Below are positions 11,234-27,300 of a DNA stretch of 64,000 bases, piece by piece. The translations under genes and the position numbers were made by a program. The notes beneath the pieces were generated by a model. It searched no databases, had not been told where the DNA came from, and saw only the letters and a list, made by a program, of their open reading frames with translations. How positions within the stretch are numbered: position 1 is the stretch's first letter; the number at the start of each line of letters is the position of its first letter. This stretch comes from Eledone cirrhosa. Taxonomy: Eukaryota; Mollusca; Cephalopoda; Octopoda; Eledonidae. The DNA lies in assembly GCA_964016885.1 (NCBI GenBank), contig OZ024759.1:2245001-2309000 (forward strand), in the 5' to 3' direction.

Positions 11234-14200
11234 GACATAGTCTATATTAGTAACATGACACAGTCTATATTAGTAACATGACAAAGTCTATATTAGTAGC
11301 ATGACAAAGTCTGTATTAGTAACATGACAGTCTATATTAGTAACATGACAAAGTCTATATTAGTAACATGACAAAGTCTATATTAGTAGCATGACAAAGT
11401 CTATATTAGTAATATGACAAAGTCTATATTAGTAACATGACAAAGTCTATATTAGTAACATGACACAGTCTATATTAGTAACATGACAAAGTATATATTA
11501 GTAGCATGACAAAGTCTATATTAGTAACATGACAAAGTCTATATTAGTAACATGACAAAGTCTATATTAGTAACATGACAAAGTCTATATTAGTAACATG
11601 ACAAAGTCTATATTAGTAACATGACAAAGTCTATATTAGTAACAGGACACAGTCTATATTAGTAACATGACAGTCTATATTAGTAACATGACAGTCTACA
11701 TTAGTAACATGACACAGTCTATATCAGTAACATGACAAAGCCGATATTAGTAACATGACAATGTCTATATTAGTAACATGACAAAGTCTATATTAGTAAC
11801 ATGACAAAGTCTATATTAGTAGCATGACAAAGTCTATATTAGTAACATGACAAAGTCTATATTAGTAACATGACAAAGTCTATATTAGTAACATGACACA
11901 GTCTATATTAGTAACATGACAAAGTCTATATTAGTAGCATGACAAAGTTTATATTAGTAACATGACAAAGTCTATATTAGTAACATGACAAAGTCTATAT
12001 TAGTAACATGACAAAGTCTATATTAGTAACATGACAAAGTCTATATTAGTAACATGACACAGTCTATATTAGTAACATGACAGTCTATATTAGTAACATG
12101 ACAGTCTACATTAGTAACATGACACAGTCTATATTAGTAACATGACACAGTCTATATTAGTAGCATGACAAAGTCTATATTAGTAACATGACACAGTCTC
12201 TATTAGTAGCATGACACAGTCTATATTAGTAACATGACAAAGTCTATATTAGTAACATGACAAAGTCTATATTAGTAACATGACAAAGTCTATATTAGTA
12301 ACATGACAAAGTCTATATTAGTAGCATGACAACGTCTATATTAGTAACATGACAAAGTCTATATTAGTAACATGGCAAAGTCTATATTAGTAACATGACA
12401 AAGTCTATATTAGTAACATGACACAGTCTATATTAGTAGCATGACAAAGTCTATATTAGTAACATGACAAAGTCTATATTAGTAGCATGACACAGTCTAT
12501 ATTAGTAACATGACAAAGTCTATATTAGTAACATGGCAAAGTCTATATTAGTAACATGACAAAGTCTATATTAGTAACATGACACAGTCTATATTAGTAG
12601 CATGACAAAGTCTATATTAGTAACATGACAAAGTCTATATTAGTAGCATGACACAGTCTATATTAGTAACATGACAAAGTCTATATTAGTAACATGACAG
12701 TCTATATTAGTAACATGACACAGTCTATATTAGTAACATGACACAGTCTATATTAGTAACATGAGACAGTCTATATTAGTAACATGACAAAGTCTATATT
12801 AGTAACATGACACAGTCTATATTAGTAACATGACACAGTCTATATTAGTAACATGACAAAGTCTATATTAGTAACATGACACAGTCTATATTAGTAACAT
12901 GACACAGTCTATATTAGTAGCATGACAAAGTCTATGTTAGTAACATGACACAGTCTATATTAGTAGCATCACACAGTCTATATTAGTAACATGACAAAGT
13001 CTATATTAGTAACATGACAAAGTTTATATTAGTAACATGACAAAGTCTATATTAGTAACATGACAAAGTCTATATTAGTAACATGACAGTCTATATTAGT
13101 AACATGACACAGTCTATATTAGTAACATGACAAAGTCTGTATTAGTAACATGACAATGTCTATATTAGTAACATGACACAGTCTATATTAGTAGCATGAC
13201 AAAGTCTATATTAGTAACATGACACAGTCTATATTAGTAGCATGACACAGTCTATATTAGTAACATGACAAAGTCTATATTAGTAACATGACAAAGTCTA
13301 TATTAGTAGCATGACAAAGAATATATTAGTAACATGACAAAGTCTATATTAGTAGCATGACAAAGTCTATATTAGTAACATGACAAAGTCTATATTAGTA
13401 ACATGACAAAGTCTATATTAGTAACATGACACAGTCTATATTAGTAACATGACAAAGTCTATATTAGTAACATGACAAAGTCTATATTAGTAACATGACA
13501 AAGTCTATATTAGTAACATGACAAAGTCTATATTAGTAACATGACAAAATCTATATTAGTAGCATGACAAAGTCTATATTAGTAACATGACAAAGTCTAT
13601 ATTAGTAACATGACAAAGTCTATATTAGTAACATGACACAGTCTATATTAGTAACATGACAGTCTATATTAGTAACATGACAGTCTACATTAGTAACATG
13701 ACACAGTCTATATTAGTAACATGACAAAGTCGATATTAGTAACATGACAATGTCTATATTAGTAACATGACAAAGTCTATATTAGTAACATGACAAAGTC
13801 TATATTAGTAACATGACACAGTCTATATTAGTAACATGACAAAGTCTATATTAGTAGCATGACAAAGTCTATATTAGTAACATGACAAAGTCTATATTGG
13901 TAACATGACAAAGTCTATATTAGTAACATGGCAAAGTCTATATTAGTAACATGACAAAGTCTATATTAGTAACATGACACAGTCTATATTAGTAGCATGA
14001 CAAAGTCTATATTAGTAACATGACAAAGTCTATATTAGTAGCATGACACAGTCTATATTAGTAACATGACAAAGTCTATATTAGTAACATGGCAAAGTCT
14101 ATATTAGTAACATGACAAAGTCTATATTAGTAACATGACACAGTCTATATTAGTAGCATGACAAAGTCTATATTAGTAACATGACAAAGTCTATATTAGT

Positions 14201-17200
14201 AGCATGACACAGTCTATATTAGTAACATGACAAAGTCTATATTAGTAACATGACAGTCTATATTAGTAACATGACACAGTCTATATTAGTAACATGACAC
14301 AGTCTATATTAGTAACATGAGACAGTCTATATTAGTAACATGACAAAGTCTATATTAGTAACATGACACAGTCTATATTAGTAACATGACACAGTCTATA
14401 TTAGTAACATGACAAAGTCTATATTAGTAACATGACACAGTCTATATTAGTAACATGACACAGTCTATATTAGTAGCATGACAAAGTCTATGTTAGTAAC
14501 ATGACACAGTCTATATTAGTAGCATCACACAGTCTATATTAGTAACATGACAAAGTCTATATTAGTAACATGACAAAGTCTATATTAGTAACATGACAAA
14601 GTCTATATTAGTAACATGACAAAGTCTATATTAGTAACATGACAGTCTATATTAGTAACATGACACAGTCTATATTAGTAACATGACACAGTCTATATTA
14701 GTAACATGACAAAGTCTATATTAGTAACATGACAAAGTCTATATTAGTAACATGACACAGTCTATATTAGTAGCATGACAAAGTCTATATTAGTAACATG
14801 ACACAGTCTATATTAGTAGCATGACACAGTCTATATTAGTAACATGACAAAGTCTATATTAGTAACATGACAAAGTCTATATTAGTAGCATGACAAAGTC
14901 TATATTAGTAACATGACAAAGTCTATATTAGTAACATGACACAGTCTATATTAGTAACATGACAAAGTCTATATTAGTAACATGACAAAGTCTATATTAG
15001 TAACATGACAAAGTCTATATTAGTAACATGACAAAGTCTATATTAGTAGCATGACAAAGTCTATATTAGTAACATGACACAGTCTATATTAGTAACATGA
15101 CAGTCTATATTAGTAACATGACAGTCTACATTAGTAACATGACACAGTCTATATTAGTAACATGACAAAATCGATATTAGTAACATGACAATGTCTATAT
15201 TAGTAACAAGACAAAGTCTATATTAGTAACATGACACAGTCTATATTAGTAACATGACAAAGTCTATATTAGTAACATGGCAAAGTCTATATTATAACAT
15301 GACAAAGTCTATATTAGTAACATGACAAAGTCTATATTAGTAACATGACACAGTCTATATTAGTAACATGACAAAGTCTATATTAGTAACATGACAAAGT
15401 CTATATTAGTAACATGACAAAGTCTATATTAGTAACATGACAAAGTCTATATTAGTAACATGACAAAATCTATATTAGTAGCATGACAAAGTCTATATTA
15501 GTAACATGACAAAGTCTATATTAGTAACATGACAAAGTCTATATTAGTAACATGACACAGTCTATATTAACAAACATGACAAAGTCTATATTAGTAGCAT
15601 GACAAAGTCTATATTAGTAACATGACAAAGTCTATATTAGTAACATGACAAAGTCTATATTAGTAACATGACAAAGTCTATATTAGTAACATGACAAAGT
15701 CTATATTAGTAACATGACACAGTCTATATTAGTAACATGACAGTCTATATTAGTAACATGACAGTCTACATTAGTAACATGACACAGTCTATATTAGTAA
15801 CATGACAAAGTCGATATTAGTAACATGACAATGTCTATATTAGTAACATGACAAAGTCTATATTAGTAACATGACAAAGTCTATATTAGTAACATGACAA
15901 AGTCTATATTAGTAACATGACACAGTCTATATTAGTAACATGACAAAGTCTATATTAGTAGCATGACAAAGTCTATATTAGTAACATGACAAAGTCTATA
16001 TTAGTAACATGACAAAGTCTATATTAGTAACATGACAAAGTCTATATTAGTAACATGACAAAGTCTATATTAGTAACATGACACAGTCTATATTAGTAAC
16101 ATGACAGTCTATATTAGTAACATGACAGTCTACATTAGTAACATGACACAGTCTATATTAGTAACATGACAAAGTCGATATTAGTAACATGACAATGTCT
16201 ATATTAGTAACATGACAAAGTCTATATTAGTAACATGACAAAGTCTATATTAGTAACATGACAAAGTCTATATTAGTAACATGACAGTCTATATTAGTAA
16301 CATGACACAGTCTATATTAGTAACATGACACAGTCTATATTATTAACATGACAAAGTCTATATTAGTAACATGACAAAGTCTATATTAGTAACATGACAC
16401 AGTCTATATTAGTAGCATGACAAAGTCTATATTAGTAACATGACACAGTCTATATTAGTAGCATGACACAGTCTATATTAGTAACATGACAAAGTCTATA
16501 TTAGTAACATGACAAAGTCTATATTAGTAGCATGACAAAGTCTATATTAGTAACATGACAAAGTCTATATTAGTAACATGACACAGTCTATATTAGTAAC
16601 ATGACAAAGTCTATATTAGTAACATGACAAAGTCTATATTAGTAACATGACAAAGTCTATATTAGTAACATGACAAAGTCTATATTAGTAGCATGACAAA
16701 GTCTATATTAGTAACATGACACAGTCTATATTAGTAACATGACAGTCTATATTAGTAACATGACAGTCTACATTAGTAACATGACACAGTCTATATTAGT
16801 AACATGACAAAGTCGATATTAGTAACATGACAATGTCTATATTAGTAACATGACAAAGTCTATATTAGTAACATGACACAATCTATATTAGTAACATGAC
16901 AAAGTCTATATTAGTAACATGGCAAAGTCTATATTATAACATGACAAAGTCTATATTAGTAACATGACAAAGTCTATATTAGTAACATGACAAAGTCTAT
17001 ATTAGTAACATGACAAAGTCTATATTAGTAACATGACAAAGTCTATATTAGTAACATGACAAAATCTATATTAGTAGCATGACAAAGTCTATATTAGTAA
17101 CATGACAAAGTCTATATTAGTAACATGACAAAGTCTATATTAGTAACATGACACAGTCTATATTAGTAACATGACAAAGTCTATATTAGTAGCATGACAA

Positions 17201-17743
17201 AGTCTATATTAGTAACATGACAAAGTCTATATTAGTAACATGACAAAGTCTATATTAGTAACATGACAAAGTCTATATTAGTAACATGACAAAGTCTATA
17301 TTAGTAACATGACACAGTCTATATTAGTAACATGACAGTCTATATTAGTAACATGACAGTCTACATTAGTAACATGACACAGTCTATATTAGTAACATGA
17401 CAAAGTCGATATTAGTAACATGACAATGTCTATATTAGTAACATGACAAAGTCTATATTAGTAACATGACAAAGTCTATATTAGTAACATGACAAAGTCT
17501 ATATTAGTAACATGACACAGTCTATATTAGTAACATGACAAAGTCTATATTAGTAGCATGACAAAGTCTATATTAGTAACATGACAAAGTCTATATTAGT
17601 AACATGACAAAGTCTATATTAGTAACATGACAATGTCTATATTAGTAACATGACAAAGTCTATATTAGTAACATGACAAAGTCTATATTAGTAACATGAC
17701 AAAGTCTATATTAGTAACATGACAAAGTCTATATTAGTAACAT
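11234..17743 (+). repeat. 6,510-bp long subunit 1
   Basis: This runs between GACATAGTC monomers at 11,234 and 17,744. It begins like the short subunit (GTAATATGAC 11,410, AACAGGACAC 11,641, GCCGAT 11,741, GTCTCTATT about 12,196, G-block 12,763). After the GTCTGTATT/GACAATGTC stretch it carries about 2.95 kb absent from the short form: GACAAAGAAT (13,313), TACATT (13,682), TATTGGTAAC (13,898), a second G-block (14,319), AATCGATATT and AACAAGACAAAG (about 15,170-15,207), a 22-bp monomer (15,292), a 24-bp monomer (15,569) and TACATT at 15,121, 15,761 and 16,129. It then rejoins the short form at TATTATTAAC (16,338). Confidence 0.87.
15563..15586 (+). repeat. 24-bp insertion monomer, copy in long subunit 1
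   Basis: This monomer reads TATATTAACAAACATG at its head and centre and is 24 bp, one base longer than usual. The only other copy seen is at 25,636-25,659, exactly 10,073 bp away. The matching place in the third unit (about 32,120-32,145) has the normal monomer, so this variant separates long subunits 1 and 2 from unit 3. Confidence 0.9.
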
Positions 17744-20700
17744 GACATAGTCTATATTAGTAACATGACACAGTCTATATTAGTAACATGACAAAGTCTA
17801 TATTAGTAGCATGACAAAGTCTGTATTAGTAACATGACAGTCTATATTAGTAACATGACAAAGTCTATATTAGTAACATGACAAAGTCTATATTAGTAGC
17901 ATGACAAAGTCTATATTAGTAATATGACAAAGTCTATATTAGTAACATGACAAAGTCTATATTAGTAACATGACACAGTCTATATTAGTAACATGACAAA
18001 GTATATATTAGTAGCATGACAAAGTCTATATTAGTAACATGACAAAGTCTATATTAGTAACATGACAAAGTCTATATTAGTAACATGACAAAGTCTATAT
18101 TAGTAACATGACAAAGTCTATATTAGTAACATGACAAAGTCTATATTAGTAACAGGACACAGTCTATATTAGTAACATGACAGTCTATATTAGTAACATG
18201 ACAGTCTACATTAGTAACATGACACAGTCTATATCAGTAACATGACAAAGCCGATATTAGTAACATGACAATGTCTATATTAGTAACATGACAAAGTCTA
18301 TATTAGTAACATGACAAAGTCTATATTAGTAGCATGACAAAGTCTATATTAGTAACATGACAAAGTCTATATTAGTAACATGACAAAGTCTATATTAGTA
18401 ACATGACACAGTCTATATTAGTAACATGACAAAGTCTATATTAGTAGCATGACAAAGTCTATATTAGTAACATGACAAAGTCTATATTAGTAACATGACA
18501 AAGTCTATATTAGTAACATGACAAAGTCTATATTAGTAACATGACAAAGTCTATATTAGTAACATGACACAGTCTATATTAGTAACATGACAGTCTATAT
18601 TAGTAACATGACAGTCTACATTAGTAACATGACACAGTCTATATTAGTAACATGACACAGTCTATATTAGTAGCATGACAAAGTCTATATTAGTAACATG
18701 ACACAGTCTCTATTAGTAGCATGACACAGTCTATATTAGTAACATGACAAAGTCTATATTAGTAACATGACAAAGTCTATATTAGTAACATGACAAAGTC
18801 TATATTAGTAACATGACAAAGTCTATATTAGTAGCATGACAACGTCTATATTAGTAACATGACAAAGTCTATATTAGTAACATGGCAAAGTCTATATTAG
18901 TAACATGACAAAGTCTATATTAGTAACATGACACAGTCTATATTAGTAGCATGACAAAGTCTATATTAGTAACATGACAAAGTCTATATTAGTAGCATGA
19001 CACAGTCTATATTAGTAACATGACAAAGTCTATATTAGTAACATGGCAAAGTCTATATTAGTAACATGACAAAGTCTATATTAGTAACATGACACAGTCT
19101 ATATTAGTAGCATGACAAAGTCTATATTAGTAACATGACAAAGTCTATATTAGTAGCATGACACAGTCTATATTAGTAACATGACAAAGTCTATATTAGT
19201 AACATGACAGTCTATATTAGTAACATGACACAGTCTATATTAGTAACATGACACAGTCTATATTAGTAACATGAGACAGTCTATATTAGTAACATGACAA
19301 AGTCTATATTAGTAACATGACACAGTCTATATTAGTAACATGACACAGTCTATATTAGTAACATGACAAAGTCTATATTAGTAACATGACACAGTCTATA
19401 TTAGTAACATGACACAGTCTATATTAGTAGCATGACAAAGTCTATGTTAGTAACATGACACAGTCTATATTAGTAGCATCACACAGTCTATATTAGTAAC
19501 ATGACAAAGTCTATATTAGTAACATGACAAAGTTTATATTAGTAACATGACAAAGTCTATATTAGTAACATGACAGTCTATATTAGTAACATGACACAGT
19601 CTATATTAGTAACATGACAAAGTCTGTATTAGTAACATGACAATGTCTATATTAGTAACATGACACAGTCTATATTAGTAGCATGACAAAGTCTATATTA
19701 GTAACATGACACAGTCTATATTAGTAGCATCACACAGTCTATATTAGTAACATGACAAAGTCTATATTAGTAACATGACAAAGTCTATATTAGTAACATG
19801 ACAAAGTCTATATTAGTAACATGACAAAGTCTATATTAGTAACATGACAGTCTATATTAGTAACATGACACAGTCTATATTAGTAACATGACACAGTCTA
19901 TATTATTAACATGACAAAGTCTATATTAGTAACATGACAAAGTCTATATTAGTAACATGACACAGTCTATATTAGTAGCATGACAAAGTCTATATTAGTA
20001 ACATGACACAGTCTATATTAGTAGCATGACACAGTCTATATTAGTAACATGACAAAGTCTATATTAGTAACATGACAAAGTCTATATTAGTAGCATGACA
20101 AAGTCTATATTAGTAACATGACAAAGTCTATATTAGTAACATGACACAGTCTATATTAGTAACATGACAAAGTCTATATTAGTAACATGACAAAGTCTAT
20201 ATTAGTAACATGACAAAGTCTATATTAGTAACATGACAAAGTCTATATTAGTAGCATGACAAAGTCTATATTAGTAACATGACACAGTCTATATTAGTAA
20301 CATGACAGTCTATATTAGTAACATGACAGTCTACATTAGTAACATGACACAGTCTATATTAGTAACATGACAAAGTCGATATTAGTAACATGACAATGTC
20401 TATATTAGTAACATGACAAAGTCTATATTAGTAACATGACACAATCTATATTAGTAACATGACAAAGTCTATATTAGTAACATGGCAAAGTCTATATTAT
20501 AACATGACAAAGTCTATATTAGTAACATGACAAAGTCTATATTAGTAACATGACAAAGTCTATATTAGTAACATGACAAAGTCTATATTAGTAACATGAC
20601 AAAGTCTATATTAGTAACATGACAAAATCTATATTAGTAGCATGACAAAGTCTATATTAGTAACATGACAAAGTCTATATTAGTAACATGACAAAGTCTA

Positions 20701-21306
20701 TATTAGTAACATGACACAGTCTATATTAGTAACATGACAAAGTCTATATTAGTAGCATGACAAAGTCTATATTAGTAACATGACAAAGTCTATATTAGTA
20801 ACATGACAAAGTCTATATTAGTAACATGACAAAGTCTATATTAGTAACATGACAAAGTCTATATTAGTAACATGACACAGTCTATATTAGTAACATGACA
20901 GTCTATATTAGTAACATGACAGTCTACATTAGTAACATGACACAGTCTATATTAGTAACATGACAAAGTCGATATTAGTAACATGACAATGTCTATATTA
21001 GTAACATGACAAAGTCTATATTAGTAACATGACAAAGTCTATATTAGTAACATGACAAAGTCTATATTAGTAACATGACACGGTCTATATTAGTAACATG
21101 ACAAAGTCTATATTAGTAGCATGACAAAGTCTATATTAGTAACATGACAAAGTCTATATTAGTAACATGACAAAGTCTATATTAGTAACATGACAATGTC
21201 TATATTAGTAACATGACAAAGTCTATATTAGTAACATGACAAAGTCTATATTAGTAACATGACAAAGTCTATATTAGTAACATGACAAAGTCTATATTAG
21301 TAACAT
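17744..21306 (+). repeat. 3,563-bp short subunit 2
   Basis: This is the same variant order as 7,671-11,233 at a 10,073-bp offset, including GACACGG at 21,077. It differs by GCCGAT at 18,251 (TCGAT in subunit 1). It lacks the TTTATATT substitution that the long subunits carry at about 11,949 and 22,021. Confidence 0.88.
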
Positions 21307-24300
21307 GACATAGTCTATATTAGTAACATGACACAGTCTATATTAGTAACATGACAAAGTCTATATTAGTAGCATGACAAAGTCTGTATTAGTAACATGA
21401 CAGTCTATATTAGTAACATGACAAAGTCTATATTAGTAACATGACAAAGTCTATATTAGTAGCATGACAAAGTCTATATTAGTAATATGACAAAGTCTAT
21501 ATTAGTAACATGACAAAGTCTATATTAGTAACATGACACAGTCTATATTAGTAACATGACAAAGTATATATTAGTAGCATGACAAAGTCTATATTAGTAA
21601 CATGACAAAGTCTATATTAGTAACATGACAAAGTCTATATTAGTAACATGACAAAGTCTATATTAGTAACATGACAAAGTCTATATTAGTAACATGACAA
21701 AGTCTATATTAGTAACAGGACACAGTCTATATTAGTAACATGACAGTCTATATTAGTAACATGACAGTCTACATTAGTAACATGACACAGTCTATATCAG
21801 TAACATGACAAAGCCGATATTAGTAACATGACAATGTCTATATTAGTAACATGACAAAGTCTATATTAGTAACATGACAAAGTCTATATTAGTAGCATGA
21901 CAAAGTCTATATTAGTAACATGACAAAGTCTATATTAGTAACATGACAAAGTCTATATTAGTAACATGACACAGTCTATATTAGTAACATGACAAAGTCT
22001 ATATTAGTAGCATGACAAAGTTTATATTAGTAACATGACAAAGTCTATATTAGTAACATGACAAAGTCTATATTAGTAACATGACAAAGTCTATATTAGT
22101 AACATGACAAAGTCTATATTAGTAACATGACACAGTCTATATTAGTAACATGACAGTCTATATTAGTAACATGACAGTCTACATTAGTAACATGACACAG
22201 TCTATATTAGTAACATGACACAGTCTATATTAGTAGCATGACAAAGTCTATATTAGTAACATGACACAGTCTCTATTAGTAGCATGACACAGTCTATATT
22301 AGTAACATGACAAAGTCTATATTAGTAACATGACAAAGTCTATATTAGTAACATGACAAAGTCTATATTAGTAACATGACAAAGTCTATATTAGTAGCAT
22401 GACAACGTCTATATTAGTAACATGACAAAGTCTATATTAGTAACATGGCAAAGTCTATATTAGTAACATGACAAAGTCTATATTAGTAACATGACACAGT
22501 CTATATTAGTAGCATGACAAAGTCTATATTAGTAACATGACAAAGTCTATATTAGTAGCATGACACAGTCTATATTAGTAACATGACAAAGTCTATATTA
22601 GTAACATGGCAAAGTCTATATTAGTAACATGACAAAGTCTATATTAGTAACATGACACAGTCTATATTAGTAGCATGACAAAGTCTATATTAGTAACATG
22701 ACAAAGTCTATATTAGTAGCATGACACAGTCTATATTAGTAACATGACAAAGTCTATATTAGTAACATGACAGTCTATATTAGTAACATGACACAGTCTA
22801 TATTAGTAACATGACACAGTCTATATTAGTAACATGAGACAGTCTATATTAGTAACATGACAAAGTCTATATTAGTAACATGACACAGTCTATATTAGTA
22901 ACATGACACAGTCTATATTAGTAACATGACAAAGTCTATATTAGTAACATGACACAGTCTATATTAGTAACATGACACAGTCTATATTAGTAGCATGACA
23001 AAGTCTATGTTAGTAACATGACACAGTCTATATTAGTAGCATCACACAGTCTATATTAGTAACATGACAAAGTCTATATTAGTAACATGACAAAGTTTAT
23101 ATTAGTAACATGACAAAGTCTATATTAGTAACATGACAAAGTCTATATTAGTAACATGACAGTCTATATTAGTAACATGACACAGTCTATATTAGTAACA
23201 TGACAAAGTCTGTATTAGTAACATGACAATGTCTATATTAGTAACATGACACAGTCTATATTAGTAGCATGACAAAGTCTATATTAGTAACATGACACAG
23301 TCTATATTAGTAGCATGACACAGTCTATATTAGTAACATGACAAAGTCTATATTAGTAACATGACAAAGTCTATATTAGTAGCATGACAAAGAATATATT
23401 AGTAACATGACAAAGTCTATATTAGTAGCATGACAAAGTCTATATTAGTAACATGACAAAGTCTATATTAGTAACATGACAAAGTCTATATTAGTAACAT
23501 GACACAGTCTATATTAGTAACATGACAAAGTCTATATTAGTAACATGACAAAGTCTATATTAGTAACATGACAAAGTCTATATTAGTAACATGACAAAGT
23601 CTATATTAGTAACATGACAAAATCTATATTAGTAGCATGACAAAGTCTATATTAGTAACATGACAAAGTCTATATTAGTAACATGACAAAGTCTATATTA
23701 GTAACATGACACAGTCTATATTAGTAACATGACAGTCTATATTAGTAACATGACAGTCTACATTAGTAACATGACACAGTCTATATTAGTAACATGACAA
23801 AGTCGATATTAGTAACATGACAATGTCTATATTAGTAACATGACAAAGTCTATATTAGTAACATGACAAAGTCTATATTAGTAACATGACACAGTCTATA
23901 TTAGTAACATGACAAAGTCTATATTAGTAGCATGACAAAGTCTATATTAGTAACATGACAAAGTCTATATTGGTAACATGACAAAGTCTATATTAGTAAC
24001 ATGGCAAAGTCTATATTAGTAACATGACAAAGTCTATATTAGTAACATGACACAGTCTATATTAGTAGCATGACAAAGTCTATATTAGTAACATGACAAA
24101 GTCTATATTAGTAGCATGACACAGTCTATATTAGTAACATGACAAAGTCTATATTAGTAACATGGCAAAGTCTATATTAGTAACATGACAAAGTCTATAT
24201 TAGTAACATGACACAGTCTATATTAGTAGCATGACAAAGTCTATATTAGTAACATGACAAAGTCTATATTAGTAGCATGACACAGTCTATATTAGTAACA

Positions 24301-27300
24301 TGACAAAGTCTATATTAGTAACATGACAGTCTATATTAGTAACATGACACAGTCTATATTAGTAACATGACACAGTCTATATTAGTAACATGAGACAGTC
24401 TATATTAGTAACATGACAAAGTCTATATTAGTAACATGACACAGTCTATATTAGTAACATGACACAGTCTATATTAGTAACATGACAAAGTCTATATTAG
24501 TAACATGACACAGTCTATATTAGTAACATGACACAGTCTATATTAGTAGCATGACAAAGTCTATGTTAGTAACATGACACAGTCTATATTAGTAGCATCA
24601 CACAGTCTATATTAGTAACATGACAAAGTCTATATTAGTAACATGACAAAGTCTATATTAGTAACATGACAAAGTCTATATTAGTAACATGACAAAGTCT
24701 ATATTAGTAACATGACAGTCTATATTAGTAACATGACACAGTCTATATTAGTAACATGACACAGTCTATATTAGTAACATGACAAAGTCTATATTAGTAA
24801 CATGACAAAGTCTATATTAGTAACATGACACAGTCTATATTAGTAGCATGACAAAGTCTATATTAGTAACATGACACAGTCTATATTAGTAGCATGACAC
24901 AGTCTATATTAGTAACATGACAAAGTCTATATTAGTAACATGACAAAGTCTATATTAGTAGCATGACAAAGTCTATATTAGTAACATGACAAAGTCTATA
25001 TTAGTAACATGACACAGTCTATATTAGTAACATGACAAAGTCTATATTAGTAACATGACAAAGTCTATATTAGTAACATGACAAAGTCTATATTAGTAAC
25101 ATGACAAAGTCTATATTAGTAGCATGACAAAGTCTATATTAGTAACATGACACAGTCTATATTAGTAACATGACAGTCTATATTAGTAACATGACAGTCT
25201 ACATTAGTAACATGACACAGTCTATATTAGTAACATGACAAAATCGATATTAGTAACATGACAATGTCTATATTAGTAACAAGACAAAGTCTATATTAGT
25301 AACATGACACAGTCTATATTAGTAACATGACAAAGTCTATATTAGTAACATGGCAAAGTCTATATTATAACATGACAAAGTCTATATTAGTAACATGACA
25401 AAGTCTATATTAGTAACATGACACAGTCTATATTAGTAACATGACAAAGTCTATATTAGTAACATGACAAAGTCTATATTAGTAACATGACAAAGTCTAT
25501 ATTAGTAACATGACAAAGTCTATATTAGTAACATGACAAAATCTATATTAGTAGCATGACAAAGTCTATATTAGTAACATGACAAAGTCTATATTAGTAA
25601 CATGACAAAGTCTATATTAGTAACATGACACAGTCTATATTAACAAACATGACAAAGTCTATATTAGTAGCATGACAAAGTCTATATTAGTAACATGACA
25701 AAGTCTATATTAGTAACATGACAAAGTCTATATTAGTAACATGACAAAGTCTATATTAGTAACATGACAAAGTCTATATTAGTAACATGACACAGTCTAT
25801 ATTAGTAACATGACAGTCTATATTAGTAACATGACAGTCTACATTAGTAACATGACACAGTCTATATTAGTAACATGACAAAGTCGATATTAGTAACATG
25901 ACAATGTCTATATTAGTAACATGACAAAGTCTATATTAGTAACATGACAAAGTCTATATTAGTAACATGACAAAGTCTATATTAGTAACATGACACAGTC
26001 TATATTAGTAACATGACAAAGTCTATATTAGTAGCATGACAAAGTCTATATTAGTAACATGACAAAGTCTATATTAGTAACATGACAAAGTCTATATTAG
26101 TAACATGACAAAGTCTATATTAGTAACATGACAAAGTCTATATTAGTAACATGACACAGTCTATATTAGTAACATGACAGTCTATATTAGTAACATGACA
26201 GTCTACATTAGTAACATGACACAGTCTATATTAGTAACATGACAAAGTCGATATTAGTAACATGACAATGTCTATATTAGTAACATGACAAAGTCTATAT
26301 TAGTAACATGACAAAGTCTATATTAGTAACATGACAAAGTCTATATTAGTAACATGACAGTCTATATTAGTAACATGACACAGTCTATATTAGTAACATG
26401 ACACAGTCTATATTATTAACATGACAAAGTCTATATTAGTAACATGACAAAGTCTATATTAGTAACATGACACAGTCTATATTAGTAGCATGACAAAGTC
26501 TATATTAGTAACATGACACAGTCTATATTAGTAGCATGACACAGTCTATATTAGTAACATGACAAAGTCTATATTAGTAACATGACAAAGTCTATATTAG
26601 TAGCATGACAAAGTCTATATTAGTAACATGACAAAGTCTATATTAGTAACATGACACAGTCTATATTAGTAACATGACAAAGTCTATATTAGTAACATGA
26701 CAAAGTCTATATTAGTAACATGACAAAGTCTATATTAGTAACATGACAAAGTCTATATTAGTAGCATGACAAAGTCTATATTAGTAACATGACACAGTCT
26801 ATATTAGTAACATGACAGTCTATATTAGTAACATGACAGTCTACATTAGTAACATGACACAGTCTATATTAGTAACATGACAAAGTCGATATTAGTAACA
26901 TGACAATGTCTATATTAGTAACATGACAAAGTCTATATTAGTAACATGACACAATCTATATTAGTAACATGACAAAGTCTATATTAGTAACATGGCAAAG
27001 TCTATATTATAACATGACAAAGTCTATATTAGTAACATGACAAAGTCTATATTAGTAACATGACAAAGTCTATATTAGTAACATGACAAAGTCTATATTA
27101 GTAACATGACAAAGTCTATATTAGTAACATGACAAAATCTATATTAGTAGCATGACAAAGTCTATATTAGTAACATGACAAAGTCTATATTAGTAACATG
27201 ACAAAGTCTATATTAGTAACATGACACAGTCTATATTAGTAACATGACAAAGTCTATATTAGTAGCATGACAAAGTCTATATTAGTAACATGACAAAGTC

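Larger units (their letters stand above)
7548..17620 (+). repeat. 10,073-bp super-unit, copy 1
   Basis: Rare variants in this stretch reappear exactly 10,073 bases later. Checked pairs include GACAATG 7,556/17,629, GACATAG 7,671/17,744, TACATT cluster 8,131/18,204, GAGAC 9,200/19,273, GGC 10,411/20,484, GACACGG 11,004/21,077, GCCGAT 11,741/21,814, GACAAAGAAT 13,313/23,386, the 24-bp monomer AACAAAC 15,569/25,642 and TATTATTAAC 16,338/26,411. The constant offset shows no net insertion or deletion between copies. One substitution seen is TCGAT at about 8,170 against CCGAT at 18,251. Identity starts at about 7,548; just upstream, 7,541 has GATATTAAT where 17,614 has TATATTAGT. Confidence 0.92.
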